Positions 21,515-35,141 of a stretch of 64,000 nt of DNA are shown one piece after another. The DNA is from Stichopus chloronotus (taxonomy: Eukaryota; Echinodermata; Holothuroidea; Aspidochirotida; Stichopodidae). A program made the position numbers and the translations under genes. The notes beneath the pieces are model-generated. The model was not told the origin of the DNA. It worked only from the letters and a program-made list of their open reading frames with translations, and made no database searches. Positions within the stretch are counted from its first letter, which is position 1; each line of letters starts with the position of its first letter. The DNA lies in NCBI GenBank assembly GCA_021234535.1, contig CM037846.1, positions 16,690,150 through 16,754,149 of the forward strand. Direction: 5' to 3'.

Positions 21515-22115
21515 CCGTGCCAATGTGTGTGTGGGTGGGTGTGTGTGTGTGTCCGGACCTGTCCAAATTGTGGTTTTTCCAGAATAGTTTGAAAAGCATA
21601 TGAGCGATTAAGTTGGAACTTGGTAAGATTGTGCATGATGCCAATACGTGCAAGATGTATTAGTTGTATGGTAAATCCAGTCAAATTTGCTGCTTTTTAA
21701 GAAAAAAAAAGTCTATTTTGCCCCAAAAATGCTATTTCCAGCATATGTTGAGAAGTATTTGAGCATTTAATGTAAAATTTTGCTAAAACTTACCTGAGAA
21801 TGAAAAATTTCAAGATATAACACTTTTGTAGTAAAAAAACTGAAATTTGCTGATTTTTGAAAAAAAAAGCCAATTTTGCCCCAAAATTTGTATTTCCAGC
21901 ATATCTTGAGAACTATTAGATCAATTAACTTACAGTTTTGTAAGTACTTACCTGAGAACACATTGTTCAACATAATATTACTGTAATGGTAAATCGAGTC
22001 AAATTTTCTGATTTTTTAGGAAAAAAAAGCCAATTTTGACCCAAAATTGCTATTTCCAGCATATCTTGAGAACTATTAAACCAATTAACTTCAAGTTTTG
22101 TAAGTACTTAGCAGT
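21515..22115. repeat. Diverged tandem repeat, about 160-bp unit, with TG-rich leader
   Basis: A 'gtgtgtgtgggtgggtgtgt' leader (about 21524-21551) is followed by three to four diverged units sharing 'ccaattttgccccaaaat', 'tatttccagcatat', 'ttgagaactatta' and 'gttttgtaagtactta'. No coding capacity. Confidence 0.8.
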
Positions 22116-22489
22116 AAACTATTACAAATTCCCATGTGCAGGTACTGTATTGAAATCAATGTGCATGTTGGCGATGAGATACGCAACTCCCTGGATTGCC
22201 CTCTTGTTGCATTTGCGGGTGTATTTAGGACGATTTTGACGAAAACAATAGTTAATTTAACTTATAGAAAATAAAATGAACAAGATTCGCTTCACCACCA
22301 CCCATTGTTACAATCACTTCAGTTCAGATGATTCAGTTCTCACTGAAACAATTCGAGTTTTTTCAGTGTATCTACCTAATGCATTTACCTCCTATCAGAT
22401 GGTCACCATAATGAATTAGCCTGGGACACCTTGGCTTACCCCATGAGCCCAGAAGGTTTGACCCCAGAAAAAAAAAAATGGACCATGAG

Positions 22490-22990
22490 TGCGAGTCAGG
22501 AAATAGGTGTCATATGGTACTAATAGGGCGGGGTGGACCCCTCGAACATGCCCTCATGGGCAGGACATTTAACCCCACTGAGTCCATGCGAAATGAAGCT
22601 TCAAAGTGGAAGTAATGCAAGGGGTACATTACAAAAGTATAAAAACTGTCATTCTAGGTGGGCGGAAAGGGGCCGCCTTCGAACACACAACTCCGGCGGG
22701 AAAGCTTAACCCACTGAGTTCATGCAACACAATTTGCCCTAAGATAGCTGTATGGGTGCACATTACAAAAATTTAAAAACTGACGTCATAGCTAGTTGGA
22801 AAATTCCAGCGAACACCCCACCCCCCCCCCCAAACAAAAACGGAAAAGTGTCCCCGTCCTTTCGGGAAAAACTTAACCCAACTGAGCTCACACACCGATA
22901 TTTGTCATAACATGGCATTATGCTTTGACACTACAAAAATATAAAAACTGAAACTATAACTGGTTGGATAATACCAGCTGAGACGCCGCA
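22490..22990. repeat. Diverged tandem repeat, about 140-165-bp unit
   Basis: Three to four units share 'cattacaaaaatataaaaactg' variants (near 22627, 22763 and 22932) and 'aacccactgagt' variants (near 22571, 22709 and 22875), with poly-C interruptions. Confidence 0.7.
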
Positions 22991-25900
22991 CATCCATCCA
23001 GCTCCCCAGGCCCAAGCACTATATAGATCACTACTGCATCCTAAAAACTGCATATTTTCATTTTTTTTGGGGGGGGGAGGTGACATTTCATTCCAGCATA
23101 GACTTAATAGTTCTTGAATGATATTAGACAAATGCATGCCATAACCTCTAGCAGTTTTCATCCTTACTCCACCCTCCCCCCCCCCCCCCCCCCTCCGCCA
23201 TAGTAAATAGAACTAGGCTTTACTGCATGTACAAGCTGTGCTTCATACATCAGGGCATACATGTGACACTTACCCCAGACTGTGACACTGAAGTGCAATC
23301 TATTGCTACGATCATGTAACACAGGGGACCAGTGCAGTATTTGCTGGTGTTTTTTTTTTTGGGGGGGGGGGTGTTCCTTTTCTTGTGGCACATTCAGTTC
23401 GGCAGAAAAATAACTGCAGGTGGTTCATTATTGGAAATACTCAATATAACTTTGTGCTTAAGTTGTTTACTTGCTGTGTTCATGAACAAAGGTCGGTATG
23501 AATATTTGTACAATGGATTTGCTCGGAGAAAGTCCACGTGGGTGGATAGAAGCTTGCCAACAAAACACACGGTTAATGGTATAGGCATCAAACTAAAAAT
23601 CTCACATAGCAGCGGTCGGAGGGAATTACAAACCGGTTCCAAAACACCAGAAAACAAAGGACAAAACTCAGCGTTTTCACTCCAAGGATAAGGTTTATTT
23701 TAAATTTTCTTTGATTTCTTTCCTTCTTCTTTCCATGAAAACTACAGTTAACAAATACAAAATACAAAAGTTATATCAAAATTACAAAATATACAAAGGT
23801 CTACAAATTACTAAAGAACATGAACATTATGAAATGAAATATTCCTGGTCGGCAAGAGTAAGTGATAAACACCATATGGGTGTATTGAATTTTTAGCTGA
23901 AATTTAGACGGAAATTATTAAAATAAAAAGCGAGAAACGTCCTCCGTATGTTCCTGGTGAACAAAAAGATTGTGGCACAACGTTTTCCCTGTGTGTCGAT
24001 ACACCAACAAAAGCACAGATTACGCGAAAAGGGAGCAGTAACGTCAAAACTAGTCTGCTGGTGGTCGTATATTTGAATGAATGGTCGATGTACACTTACT
24101 CGATTTTTGTTAGGTATTTTCAAAAAATTCCAAGAAGTTTTGCTGTCCCTGGTTTCGTTACCTTCAATTGCAAACCGTTTGCGACTCCATCCCCCAAATG
24201 CCTCGCAAAAATGTAATAGCAAATGATTAAAGGTTGCTGTTTGGGGGGGGGGGGGTAGATGATCATTGGCGTAGTGAAAGGGGAAAACAAAGGGTTCTCC
24301 GAATCCAGTTCTGGAAAACATACACCTATAGTCATTGCCCATAAACACCTGAAGGAAGTGTACGGTGATTTATGTTGTTTTGTTTGTTTTGTGTGTGTGT
24401 GTTTTTTTAATAGAAAAAAAACAACTACTTTAAGTGATGAGAATAGTTGCAACAGATTGCATTTGAGGGCATTAAGGGTATGTTAAGATAATAAAAAATT
24501 ATTCCAAAAGTTCAAAACTTATACCTCTCACATGCTGGAGATGTTACCCCCGCTCCCAACAAAACGCCAGCTTTCGCCATTATATAGGTTACTAGGAAGA
24601 AACACGGGTTAGCGAGCAAAAACCGAGTTTCTTTCCACCTTTGCTCCACTCGTTACAAGAGATATTTTTAAAGGGTTACCGGTGATTCTTAATTTGCACT
24701 CAGTTACGCCATTTGTTACGACATCAAAATTGTCTGTACGTAGAACCTTTATCCAATGGTTATCATGGAAAATAATTCCACATCCAAACTTTTCAGGGAG
24801 TTACAATGCGCACAACTTCACGCAGGTGCGTAGCCAAAGGTGTGTTTAGGGAGTTCAAACACCCGCATAGCCAAGAAAAAAATATTAGGGTACTATAAAT
24901 ACTAGGGTTCCCCTAACACACGCGTCCACACAGCGGCATGCTATTCCGGTATAGCCTTAACTCGTTACTTGTTAGCCAATTGTCCAAGATCGTAAGGGTT
25001 GGAATTGCTGAATATTCACCGAAATGTCCCACTTCACGCGCACGATACCTAGGACTGACTTGGTGAAGAAAGCCAAGAAGGACTGCGCTTCTATGACAAC
25101 TTCTTCATTTTTTTTTGTTCCAGATTGGCGACTTGGGTAACAGAAGACAGTGCATTTTTTCTTATTATTTAAGCTTCATTCCTAAATACTGACATTCATT
25201 CTGTTTCCCGAATTTCTGTAATCAAACTTTTCGATTCTTTTGGTGCCTTTCTTGCATAAATTATGTAAAAATTCACACAATAATTACGACAACGTTAAGT
25301 TACCAGTTTTAGGTCAGATATTTGCACCATTTCTCATCTAAGGGATTAACTATTCATTTTGTTTCACCAAAGGGAAGGGGTGTCTCTTAGACTCCTCCCA
25401 ATGTCAATGTCATGTAAAATACCCCCCCCCCCCCCACGGCAAAATTCTGGCTACGGGCCTGCATGACTGCATGTCACTTTTCACACCTTTGCATGGTGAA
25501 TTTACAAGTAACCTACGACGGTTGACATTCCAAGCAGTACCTACATTCACGAAGGTCAGATTCGACCCCAAAACTTTGGAAATGCTACCTCACACCCCGC
25601 ACTACCCGGTGCATGCAGAAAGATCATGTTCTGCCCTTGCGTTTCCCTCCAAGATTTCCATTTGGTTTTTGCGTCGCTTCGTTGCATTAGATAATGTTAA
25701 AATGCCTACCCCAATTTTCATTTTTATTTTCCAGCTTAAAATGGGTCATTATCAACCAATGAAAAAGTGGGGTTTAAAGGTATGCTCCCCCCCCCCTACT
25801 ATTTGACAACTGTTCCAAGAATGAATGAAACAGATGAATTAAGCTTAATTGAGAAATTGCAGTCAGGAGATTCCTATTTCAAGACTGGGTGCATGCTGCT

Positions 25901-28900
25901 TGGAACAGCCAGGGAGTGATGTTTCCGGCCATCTGGAGGGTTTGAAAAATCAAAATTTCTTGTATGCTCTGCTTAGATAATAATACCAGCACTCCGATAA
26001 GTTTTAACCTTTATTTTATGTTCACCAGTGCAGGTGTCAAAGGAAGTCGCAATTTTGTACCATAACTGGGCAACTAAGAAGGACTAACAGGATCCTTTGG
26101 CAAAGACAAAGGGGAGCTTGGTCTATCCCCTTAGACCTCTATTCATGTTTCCTAGGCTCAAATGTGGACAGACTGATTTCAAATCCGGGCTTGAGCCTTG
26201 GAGAGGGCAACATCCCTCCCCTTGTCACTAGCTCCCTTATTACCGTAACGTCAAAAATAGGCCGGACGATGAGTCCCCTCACAGAAAAATTCTGTAGACT
26301 CCCTCTCCCCCCCCCCCCTCCCCAACAAACACACATATATTTCAATTAGGACTGACGCCCCTGAAAGGTATGCAAAGGGGACCAATCTACGAGTTCTGAA
26401 AAAAAAAGTTTTATTGGTTAGCTAGTTTTTGCTATAATACTACTAAAAAAATTGAGGGTGTTTTCAATCGGGCGGGGGGGGGGGGGGAGGGTCGGCTGCC
26501 CACGTAGAGTGTCATAGTTTATATTTTTGTACGGTACCCCGTGACTACAATTTTGTCCCATTTTCGGGACTTTTCCGACGTTTTCGAGGGGCCTGGGGGC
26601 ACTCTCGCCCTGTTGAGCTAGTACCCATTTCTGACTCACACCAGTCTAAGTATATTTCAGACATCAAATCCTCTGGGCTCAATTCGGTAAGCCAAGATAT
26701 CGCAGGCTCCTAGTCTAAACATATTCTTATCCTCATTACATTCAGTGTAAAATGTTAGGTCAACATGGAGCTATTCTAGATTATACGGTTCGTCTCTCTC
26801 CAAGTTTAGAACGATGGCTGCATGGTCTGATAATCGGAGAACATAAAGCGATGGTAATTATCCTAGACATAGATCTAAGACATAAAGCTAAGATAATGAA
26901 TTATGTGTAGCGCCATCTAAAAAGTTTTGCAGCACGCAGAGTCTGTATATACGGCTCTTGCTGCACGGCAAACTGGAAGCTTTTGCTCTAAACAATACTC
27001 GCATTCATGCGTACATGACATACGTTTACTCAGAGGACGAACGACAGATGAAAGTAGGCTCCCGTGTATTTGCTCAAATTTGACCACACGGCCTAGCCTA
27101 CACTGGCTATACTATGTAGGCCAATTAAGTAGAAATTAGTGGTCAATTGCGGATGGGTGATTCACATACGGTTTTGTGAGTGAACCTCATAATTTCCTTC
27201 CACCGCAATTAAAGGAGCCAGACTATCTGTTTCTTATTGTTTGTTCTAACCAACTTTGGAGATTTAATTACTACCACGAAATTTGAGACTCTTTCGTGAA
27301 GTTGGAGTGCTTCCATAGTTGAGAGCGATTAAAAGCGAGTGAGGCTACCCGCAACTTCGGGATCTTCTCAACTGCAGACCTAACGCAGATACCAGTAACA
27401 ATGTACGTACATTCGATGTGTGTACCTGAATGAGTAGGCTACGTCTAGTAATGTTGACTTCAACAGTAGACCAAAGTAAGGCCTTCTGGTCTTGAATACT
27501 ACCACTAGTACTAGTTAGGCATAGCTAACTTAAACTGAGTTTGCCAGGCCTAATAAGGCTAGCAGGCCTAACTTAGGCTACACTAGGTTACAGTACTGTT
27601 CAGTTTAGTTACACTAGTAAGGGCCTAGGCCTACAGGCTACAGTTGGCTTTGTTTCCAAAGTTTGATACATCCCTTTTCCTTTGTGACATTCGTCATAGA
27701 CTTTTTGTGTGCATGAAAATGGATACCTCCCAAAGACCTTTCAGTATAGCCTATACACCAAAGAACTTTGCGCACTGCCAAACTTCGTGCACCCCTAGAA
27801 AATGAGCCCTAAAATTTGATGACCTAAGTAGCTGGACAAACTTTTGACTACAATGCCTTGAAATGACTGAAAAGAAAGCTGAGACACTCTTTATTTAATT
27901 GCCCTTGCCTGGTTAGTCAACTTTACGCTACTGCATTTACATAGTTGATGTAGGCTAGGCCTAGGGAATCCTATTCACAGTTTCCGCCGAATGTTGCAAA
28001 TGTTCACATCATGATTTTGACTCTTCAGTGGGAGTTTTCCTGACCATTTTTGTTGCTAGCATGTTCACAGGTTTTTGCTGTAGGGTTAGGCACAGGATTT
28101 GTTGAAAAGGACATTCTTCATGTAATGATTGTCATGCTAACGTTAGTAAGATGCGCGAAGTTTGGCAAGTTTACATCATATTGTTAACTCAAGTAAAGGT
28201 TGCTTAAAATAAGAGATTTCAAGGTACAATCCATGGCATATTGGATCGAATTACTAGAAAAATTGAATTTTAGACTTGCAAGAACAAGATATATAATTTT
28301 CTGGGATTTTGAATTTACAACAGCTAGAAATTCCAAGGGTTTTACGTTAGATGCGCGAAGTTTTATACATCCATGCTACTACCAGAATGAAAAAGTTGCT
28401 GTGTGCGTAGTGATTTATCCCTCACTCAAAGATTCAACGCTCATTATTGAGCAGCCACACAAAAAAGGATACAGATCCCCTGTGCATTTTGCAAGCTCAC
28501 CACTCTGGTAGTACTATACTGTATACTCTACACTGACTCACAACTATTTTCCTTCAAAATGGCCAAACTTAAAAGTGAATATGATTTACCTGTAGCCATA
28601 CAATAATACATTTACCTTTAAAACATGATTGTGTTAATGCCCTTATTGTTAGGATCATGACAGAGTAGGCCTAATCCTATCCTACTAAATGAAATCACCA
28701 TTTTATCGCAAATGCCCTTCCGCCTGCAGCCTAATGTTTCTACTAGTTGCACAAGGCCCAAGCACACTTAATGTGTGCAGCTCAACAAGGCAGGGGTCCA
28801 CCAAAAATCCCATGGAAATCCAAACCTGCTCCCATGACTGCCATTTAACGTCCCCATTTTGAAGGACAAGAGTGTGTCAAAGGCTAGGAGGGCTGGAGGA

Positions 28901-29079
28901 CCTGCCCAGCTTGACCAGCTCCCCATTAGCTGTATCACGCTAGGCCAAAGTGGCCAAAACCAGAATCGGACAACTTGAACTCAAATTGAAATCATCAAAT
29001 GGGCCTAACCCCTAAGCACCACTGGGCTTTATGGAACGACTAATTTCAAAACCCCATAAAATTTTCAAGTGGTATCACT
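22991..29079. other. Intergenic, no gene recognised; many poly-G/poly-C runs
   Basis: Homopolymer G or C runs of about 8-18 occur near 23079, 23177, 23361, 24243, 25424, 25789, 26306 and 26474. Frames of up to 151 codons overlap in several phases at 23.9-24.4 kb, which suggests composition rather than genes. The stretch at 26.9-27.4 kb is less AT-rich, but I see no promoter that I can defend. Confidence 0.5.
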
Positions 29080-29140
29080 GCGATTCGATCCAGGGACCTA
29101 GTGATTGCAAGACAGACACTCTCCACCACTTACAGTACCC
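29080..29140 (-). repeat. Possible tRNA-derived SINE fragment
   Basis: On the - strand it reads like a worn tRNA: 'gtggagagtgtctg' (A-box side), 'cttgcaatca' (anticodon-loop side), 'aggtccctgg' and 'gatcgaatc' (B box). There is no acceptor stem, so it is not a functional tRNA gene. Confidence 0.4.
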
Positions 29141-32100
29141 TCCACATGGAGAAGCATGAATATATGAAGGCCTATGCAATCAGGTGCACAAATACTTTGC
29201 ATTTGTATAGCTATTTCTTGTTTCATTTGCTTAAAGACAAAAACTCATCACCCCAGACAGTTTCAATTCTCCCAAACACTTACTGTACCTGTACGTCTAC
29301 TGTAGTTCCTCCCTCAACCTGTCTTAATTTCCTCCACATTTGTAATCAAAGCAATAGATCCCAGGTAAAAATACAGCATAAGGTGATGAGTTACGGCCTT
29401 TAAAGTTCAGTACAACCCAGACTAAAACAGTTTTGTCTGAAGCTAATTATCACTAGTTCTGTTCTAGACTTCAAGATTTCCTTAGAGTTCTTCTCTTGTA
29501 TTGAATAAGCATGATGAAGTCCAGTAAATGTCAGTATATACTGTACAGTATATTGTATGCCATTATTTTGCCATTGGTTTGGTTTACAGAGTTGACATGC
29601 AGGTGGTAATTATGCCGGCTGCATATTCTTTGATCATAACACATTTTTTGGCATGCTTAAACTGCACACTGTACTCAACCCACAAGGAGTGTTACACAGT
29701 ACAGTACTTGTAGACCATGTTACTCTTCTGCAGATCTGTCAAAGTTGCATCTAAGAAATCTATCAGTCCAAGATGTGGAATCATAGGCAGTGGAACCCAG
29801 TGGGGATGAGAACATGAGCCAGCCCCCCTAAAAAAATTGATGCCCCTCCCCCAAAAAAAAAATTGTAAATGACTTGAAATGAAATAATTCAAGTTTCTGT
29901 CATGTCATGATGTCAGTCACATAGGAGTGAATCATTTTGTTTAAAACTTGCATAGCAGTTTTCACGTTTTTTGGGTATTTTGTCACAAAATCAGTGGATG
30001 CCCCAGTGCTACACAACATCCCATTTGTGCAGCACTTTGACCATTTTGTGCAGCACTTTGACCATTTTGTGTAGCAATTTGACCATTTTGTGTAGCAAAA
30101 TGAGATGCGATACTGGATGGAGCATTTCTTGCATAGGTCAGATGGGTGATCTCAAATTATATTTTATCAGTGTTTAGATAGTCAAGTTCAACATGACCAA
30201 GCATTGTGCATATTGCCCAATAATAAACCTGCTTAATTATATCATCAACATGCCACTAATACCTGTTACAGTAATACTGCCCACATCACACAAAGTCAGT
30301 CTTATGGTACAGTACAGTAGGTACATGAGTCTGTGTCTAATTATGTTATCTAAAGCGTTATGACGCCGCTCAGATTTCAACGTGCATGCACCCTCAGCTC
30401 ATTGATAGCCATCCATCAAGTAGAAAGTACAGTATTTATCATGAAATGCATGCCAGAAAACTGAAAGATGTGCGTGCCCTCTGTGAGGATAAATGAGCAG
30501 TACCTGGGCTACGCTAAACGCAGAGACGCAACGTGCATACTGTACATGTATTAAATTTAGTTACGTACTGTATCCTCAAGGAACGCCCTTTACTGTATCG
30601 CTCTAATGCCGTATGCTTGGAGTCTACTACAGCACTTGCAGAGACTTGACACAAGTGCAACACCGACAATGCTCAGAGATTTTGTTATGTGGAAACAGAA
30701 CAATATTTTGGTGTAACCGCACTTCACTTCTCACATTACTACATTACATTGTCATCGCTAGGTGTATTACAATCGGAAGTACAGTACGCACAATAGGAAT
30801 GTTTTGGATGTTGTTGATCACACCATGCTTTAGTGTAATTGATCATAAACTACTGTACAGTAGCTCGGACACAAACACATCCAATATGTTAATGAACTGT
30901 TAGTCTTGGTGGAGACATTTATAATTTTTATTCACATTTAAGTCGTACAGGATTTTCACTTGTAATGCTTTTAACGTAACCATCACTCTGCTATTGTAAC
31001 AGCCACCTGTTTGTGAGCTGTTTACACAAGAGTTCTATGCCCAACCAAGATACGCATTTACAGTATCTCAGACACTGTTTGTTACAAACATTTTGGACAG
31101 TTTGTCGAAAAAATGGGACATAGACGTGAAAATTTGCAATAAACTATCTTTATTCATACACAGTTACCCTTGTACAGAGTACTGACACGTCACAGTGAAA
31201 TGCTTGTTCACTAATCGCCCTGATTAGTTGTTCTCTCCCAAAGAAATCATGAAGAAATATGATTACTAAGGGTGAGAACTAAACTATCAAACCTGATTTG
31301 TTTCGTCACATTTTTCTGCCATAAAGTATAGACAAAGTTACAGTAAGATGAACAACACCCTAATCGTGTAGAAATTAGTGAGGAGCAACAGAAGGAAGGG
31401 CACAGACAGCTCTGTGCAATAGACACATGGTATGTCTGATACTACATTACTAGGGTCTTGGCAAGAGTAATGTACTGAAAGCATCCATGCTGCCATTTTG
31501 AACCAAGCTACTGTACTACTGTACAGTATGTTGTGTCATTCTTCAATTTGAAATGCTCTGAGAGCCAGTGAAACTTTATGACACTTAATTGTGGAACCTT
31601 ATTAATCACTGCATAGTGCTATAATTTCAACCAATTGGACCTTTTATTACAAAATTGCTGCAGTTCTGCAGATGTCATACAGAATTTGAGGATCATTTGC
31701 TATTTGCCAATGTAATCCTATCGCAGCCACAAGTGCAGTGATGGATACTCTAGATAATACTGTGGGTGCTTCTGTTTTGTGTGCAGCATTCAATGCCCCA
31801 AACACTACTGTCTGTAGTGTAACAAGTATGTGGTTGCCTGCTTCTTACATGCTTCATTGCTCACAGCAGTTGGTATTTAACCTCTCCAATTACCATACAG
31901 AGGAAGCACCTGGGAATCACAATTAAGTCCTGTGTCTATGTATGTTGTGAGATGTGGTTTTACTGTATGCCAGTGTTGGCTACCAGGTGAGCCTAGAAAT
32001 ACCGTACACTTACATTATTCTAGCTGCAAAAATACTTTGATTGTTTTGTGATCATGGACTTGAAAACCTGCCAGTGTCAAGTAGTCAACAGACACACCTT

Positions 32101-33516
32101 TGTCACATACATGTGCAGACTTGTGTAACTTGAGCTGATTATTATCTCACAGAGATGTTTTCATGCCAGCTGGACTCTCTGATATTCTTTTAACTGGTCA
32201 GGGTGTCTCGATCCATTGTCAGTATATATCAAACTTCTCCATCATGTTTCTTTGCGTGTTAGCCAAAGATGTTACTAGGTTAGGTGTGATACATACAATA
32301 CATAAATTTCAAAACACATAAATTACAAAAAATAAATAAAAAATACATACATTAAATTTTTTTTCAAATTATTGACCAAAGCAGTGCCTGAAATCTGTAC
32401 ATGTAGATCTTTTCCCATTGTTTTGCACACGATACTTGCATAAAATATGTAGATGTTTTGATCTTTTGTATGGATTGATGGTTCTTAGACAGTCATTGTT
32501 TAAGCTTCTTCTTTTTGCTGTGATTTGTTTACTTTTTTACTCTGCAAGGTCAGATGGTGGGCGTGGCTTAAGTGGGGGACTTATACTAAGGGCTAATAAT
32601 GTCTTAGTAGTGCATTCTATGAAATCGATTTTAGCTTCATCTATCGTACGATGATCATTTAGTGTAAGAAAAATCAGTTATAAGTCATGTTTTAAAGTTA
32701 AGCCCTACTGTACATCTTTGGCATACCCCTCTACAGTACACCAAAATCACGCCATATATTCCAGGAAAGCGGGCTGTTTTAAAGCACCCTTTTACACATG
32801 TATACATGTACACACCCAAAAACCTACCTCTTTGCTTCCCCCACTTTGTCTTCTGGTGGCCTGCCTGCCTGCCTGTCTAGTGCCTACCTACTGTACTGTA
32901 TCTACCTGCCAATCTGCCTACCTACATTAACATGCACACATACTGTACACACAGTACACATAAGACCATACGAAATCCTCGTTAGAACTTAAAAGTGTTT
33001 ACATTCTCGGTAAATTTTTTTGCATTATCAGTTAATGAGCATTTTAACATAATCCATAATTTTTTTTACATTATTGGTTTAAAGAGTTTCTTTACATTAT
33101 CGGTAAGTTGACAAGGTTTGCTCATGGCTCCTGATTTCTATGGATGCTTTCTTGATGAAATGTTGTTTTGTCCTCGTCTTGAACTCCAGACCCATTTGTA
33201 AGTTCACAAGTTTGTGTTAGTTTTTATTTTATTCAGCTGTTTTCTCAACCTCTCACCATTACAGACATTATCTCTCATCATGTGCTGTTTGTGCGTCTGC
33301 ACAGTACAGTATATGACCCTTTGGCTCGAGTACAGTATTACAGTACCTTAAGAAGGGAAAGGTGTTTTATCTTCAAAGTTGGTGTGTTAAATTGGTAGTC
33401 CATTGTAAGTAGGGCAGGTGATCCTTAGTGTTTTCCATGGAGGACAAATGTCCTCTGAGGTCACCAGAGGTTAAAGGCATGTTTTACTGACAAGTTTAGT
33501 GGTCCTTGACCTTAAA
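29141..33516. other. Non-coding, rich in TACTGTA/TACAGTA words
   Basis: No exon-like block is recognised. A short tandem repeat of about 20 bp ('agcactttgaccattttgtg') sits at 30026-30100. Clusters such as 'tactgtacagta' occur near 29540, 30305 and 31515. Confidence 0.5.
30026..30100. repeat. 20-bp minisatellite, about 3.5 copies
   Basis: Units of 'gcagcactttgaccatttt' type follow each other, drifting to 'gtagcaatttgacc'. Confidence 0.85.
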
Positions 33517-33757
33517 ACTGGAATATGAGTTGTACTGGCAATTGCATGGTCATCTAAAATTGCCCTTCATCAGTGTTTCAGGGAACAGAAATTACGGGAA
33601 TACTGTAGCTTGTCTGTCACAAAATCTGTAAGAGATCTGCATGAAAATTTTCGAGACTGGGCCTGTTGACCCTACAAAATTAGACTCTCCAAGAATGTCT
33701 AGCTGTCAATCACTGTTACCTGAAATCAAACAGACCAGTGGATATGAATATGCATGT
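33517..33757 (+). repeat. Dispersed repeat, copy B (inverted partner at 14.9 kb)
   Basis: This copy lies in the opposite orientation to 14862-15128. It begins 'ctggaatatgagttgtactgg' and ends near 'gtggatatgaatatgcatg'. No coding capacity. Confidence 0.8.
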
Positions 33758-35141
33758 ATATAGAAATGGGGCTTAAGCATTTTTTTCTTTGTAGTGGCTA
33801 TTACACATTTGCCTTTCAGTGGCAAAATGTGACAAATTTTCAAGTTATATTCCAGCTTTAAATGAAAAAGAACAATTTTACTACTGCAGACATATCAAAA
33901 CCCCATGCCAATTAACTTTGTTCAGAACTCAAGATATTGCTGTTTTAAGGAGGACTAATTCTCTGGTCAAAAAAGATTTCCAGTTGCTACTGTATAAGGT
34001 TATCAAAATGCTATGTAATGTTAGCAAATTAATGGAAGAAGTCTTTCATTTCTTTGTAAACGATTAGCCCTTATTTAACCCTGAAATTTGACAATTTCCC
34101 CATTATGCAATGTGCCATTTTGGAATATATATTTCTTTGAAAATTCGTAACTTTGAACTGAACATCCGCTTGAGATGTGGTTTTCACCAATAAGGAGAGA
34201 AAAATTTTTTTTTTTTGCAAAGTATCAGTTTACTTCATTGGCCAGTTACGTTTAAGTTTGAAAACCTACTGTATCAAGGAAGATATTTCAGCAACTGAAT
34301 GTATGTTGCTCAAACTGTCTGAAGTAATACAAGGTTTTTTGAAGAAAGAGTTTCATCCACAAATGCCCATCAGTTTTAAGGCCCTGTGCAGGCACAGGTA
34401 CCTTCATCTTAGTAATTTCTGTAAATTTGTTTAGCTACGGTGCACACTACTATACCCGGAGAAGAACATGAAATGAAGGCACCATACTCTATTGCATTGC
34501 ACAGTAAAACAGTGTCCTGCAAGTATCAGACAGTTTCCCTTCATAAAACAAGCAACTTACTTTTTACATATCGTGGGGCCAGCCTTCCTGTGATTGATTG
34601 TCTTTAAGCGTTCGATCCATTCCTCCTGCATATTTGCCGCAAATTTACATATCTGCAGTAGAAGGGTACAAACTACACTGGAGTGTTGCGTTTTACTTTG
34701 AAGCTCTCTGCAGCCTGTCGTCATTCTTCTCTCATGTACTGGTGGAAGTCCCTTTGACGTTTGAGAGAATTTTGACAGAAATTGTCGGCAGTAAATCATT
34801 TGCAATTGTCTGTTGCCTGTTTACCTTTTCAGAATATTGGGGATCTGTAGAACCTGTGGTGAGAAATTCGCACAGTGAAGGTAAGGTGCATGCTATGAGT
34901 GTACATGCAATTGTTGTGTGTAAAAGTGCATTTGCTGTGGAACTGAGCTCCTATTACTGTTTTGTGACATCTCTATGGTACTCGGAGCATGTGTTAATGA
35001 AAGCATGTATACTGCATCTTTTGACTGTACTTTACAGTAGCATGCTGGCATTTTGTTACTATGGCAAAATAGTTTCCTGGTTTGTGGTTTTTCTGTAAGA
35101 GGCTGCTTGCTTTCTGCAGTAAATACTCTCTTTTTTAAAAC
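33758..35141. other. Non-coding, no gene recognised
   Basis: Holds a 166-codon + frame (34598-35098) that lacks a recognisable domain and is opposed by an open - frame. I do not call it a gene. Confidence 0.45.

Noticed and set aside
23893..24452. Overlapping - strand frames of 151 and 110 codons
   Set aside because: Two phases are open at once and neither gives a recognisable motif. Poly-C and biased composition explain the open length.
28200..28511. 103-codon + strand frame
   Set aside because: No motif, no exon partner; residues look like random AT-rich translation.
34598..35098. 166-codon + strand open frame, the longest in the window
   Set aside because: No domain, no signal peptide, no splice partner, and an opposing open frame on the - strand over the first 200 bases. 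Length alone is not enough in this composition.
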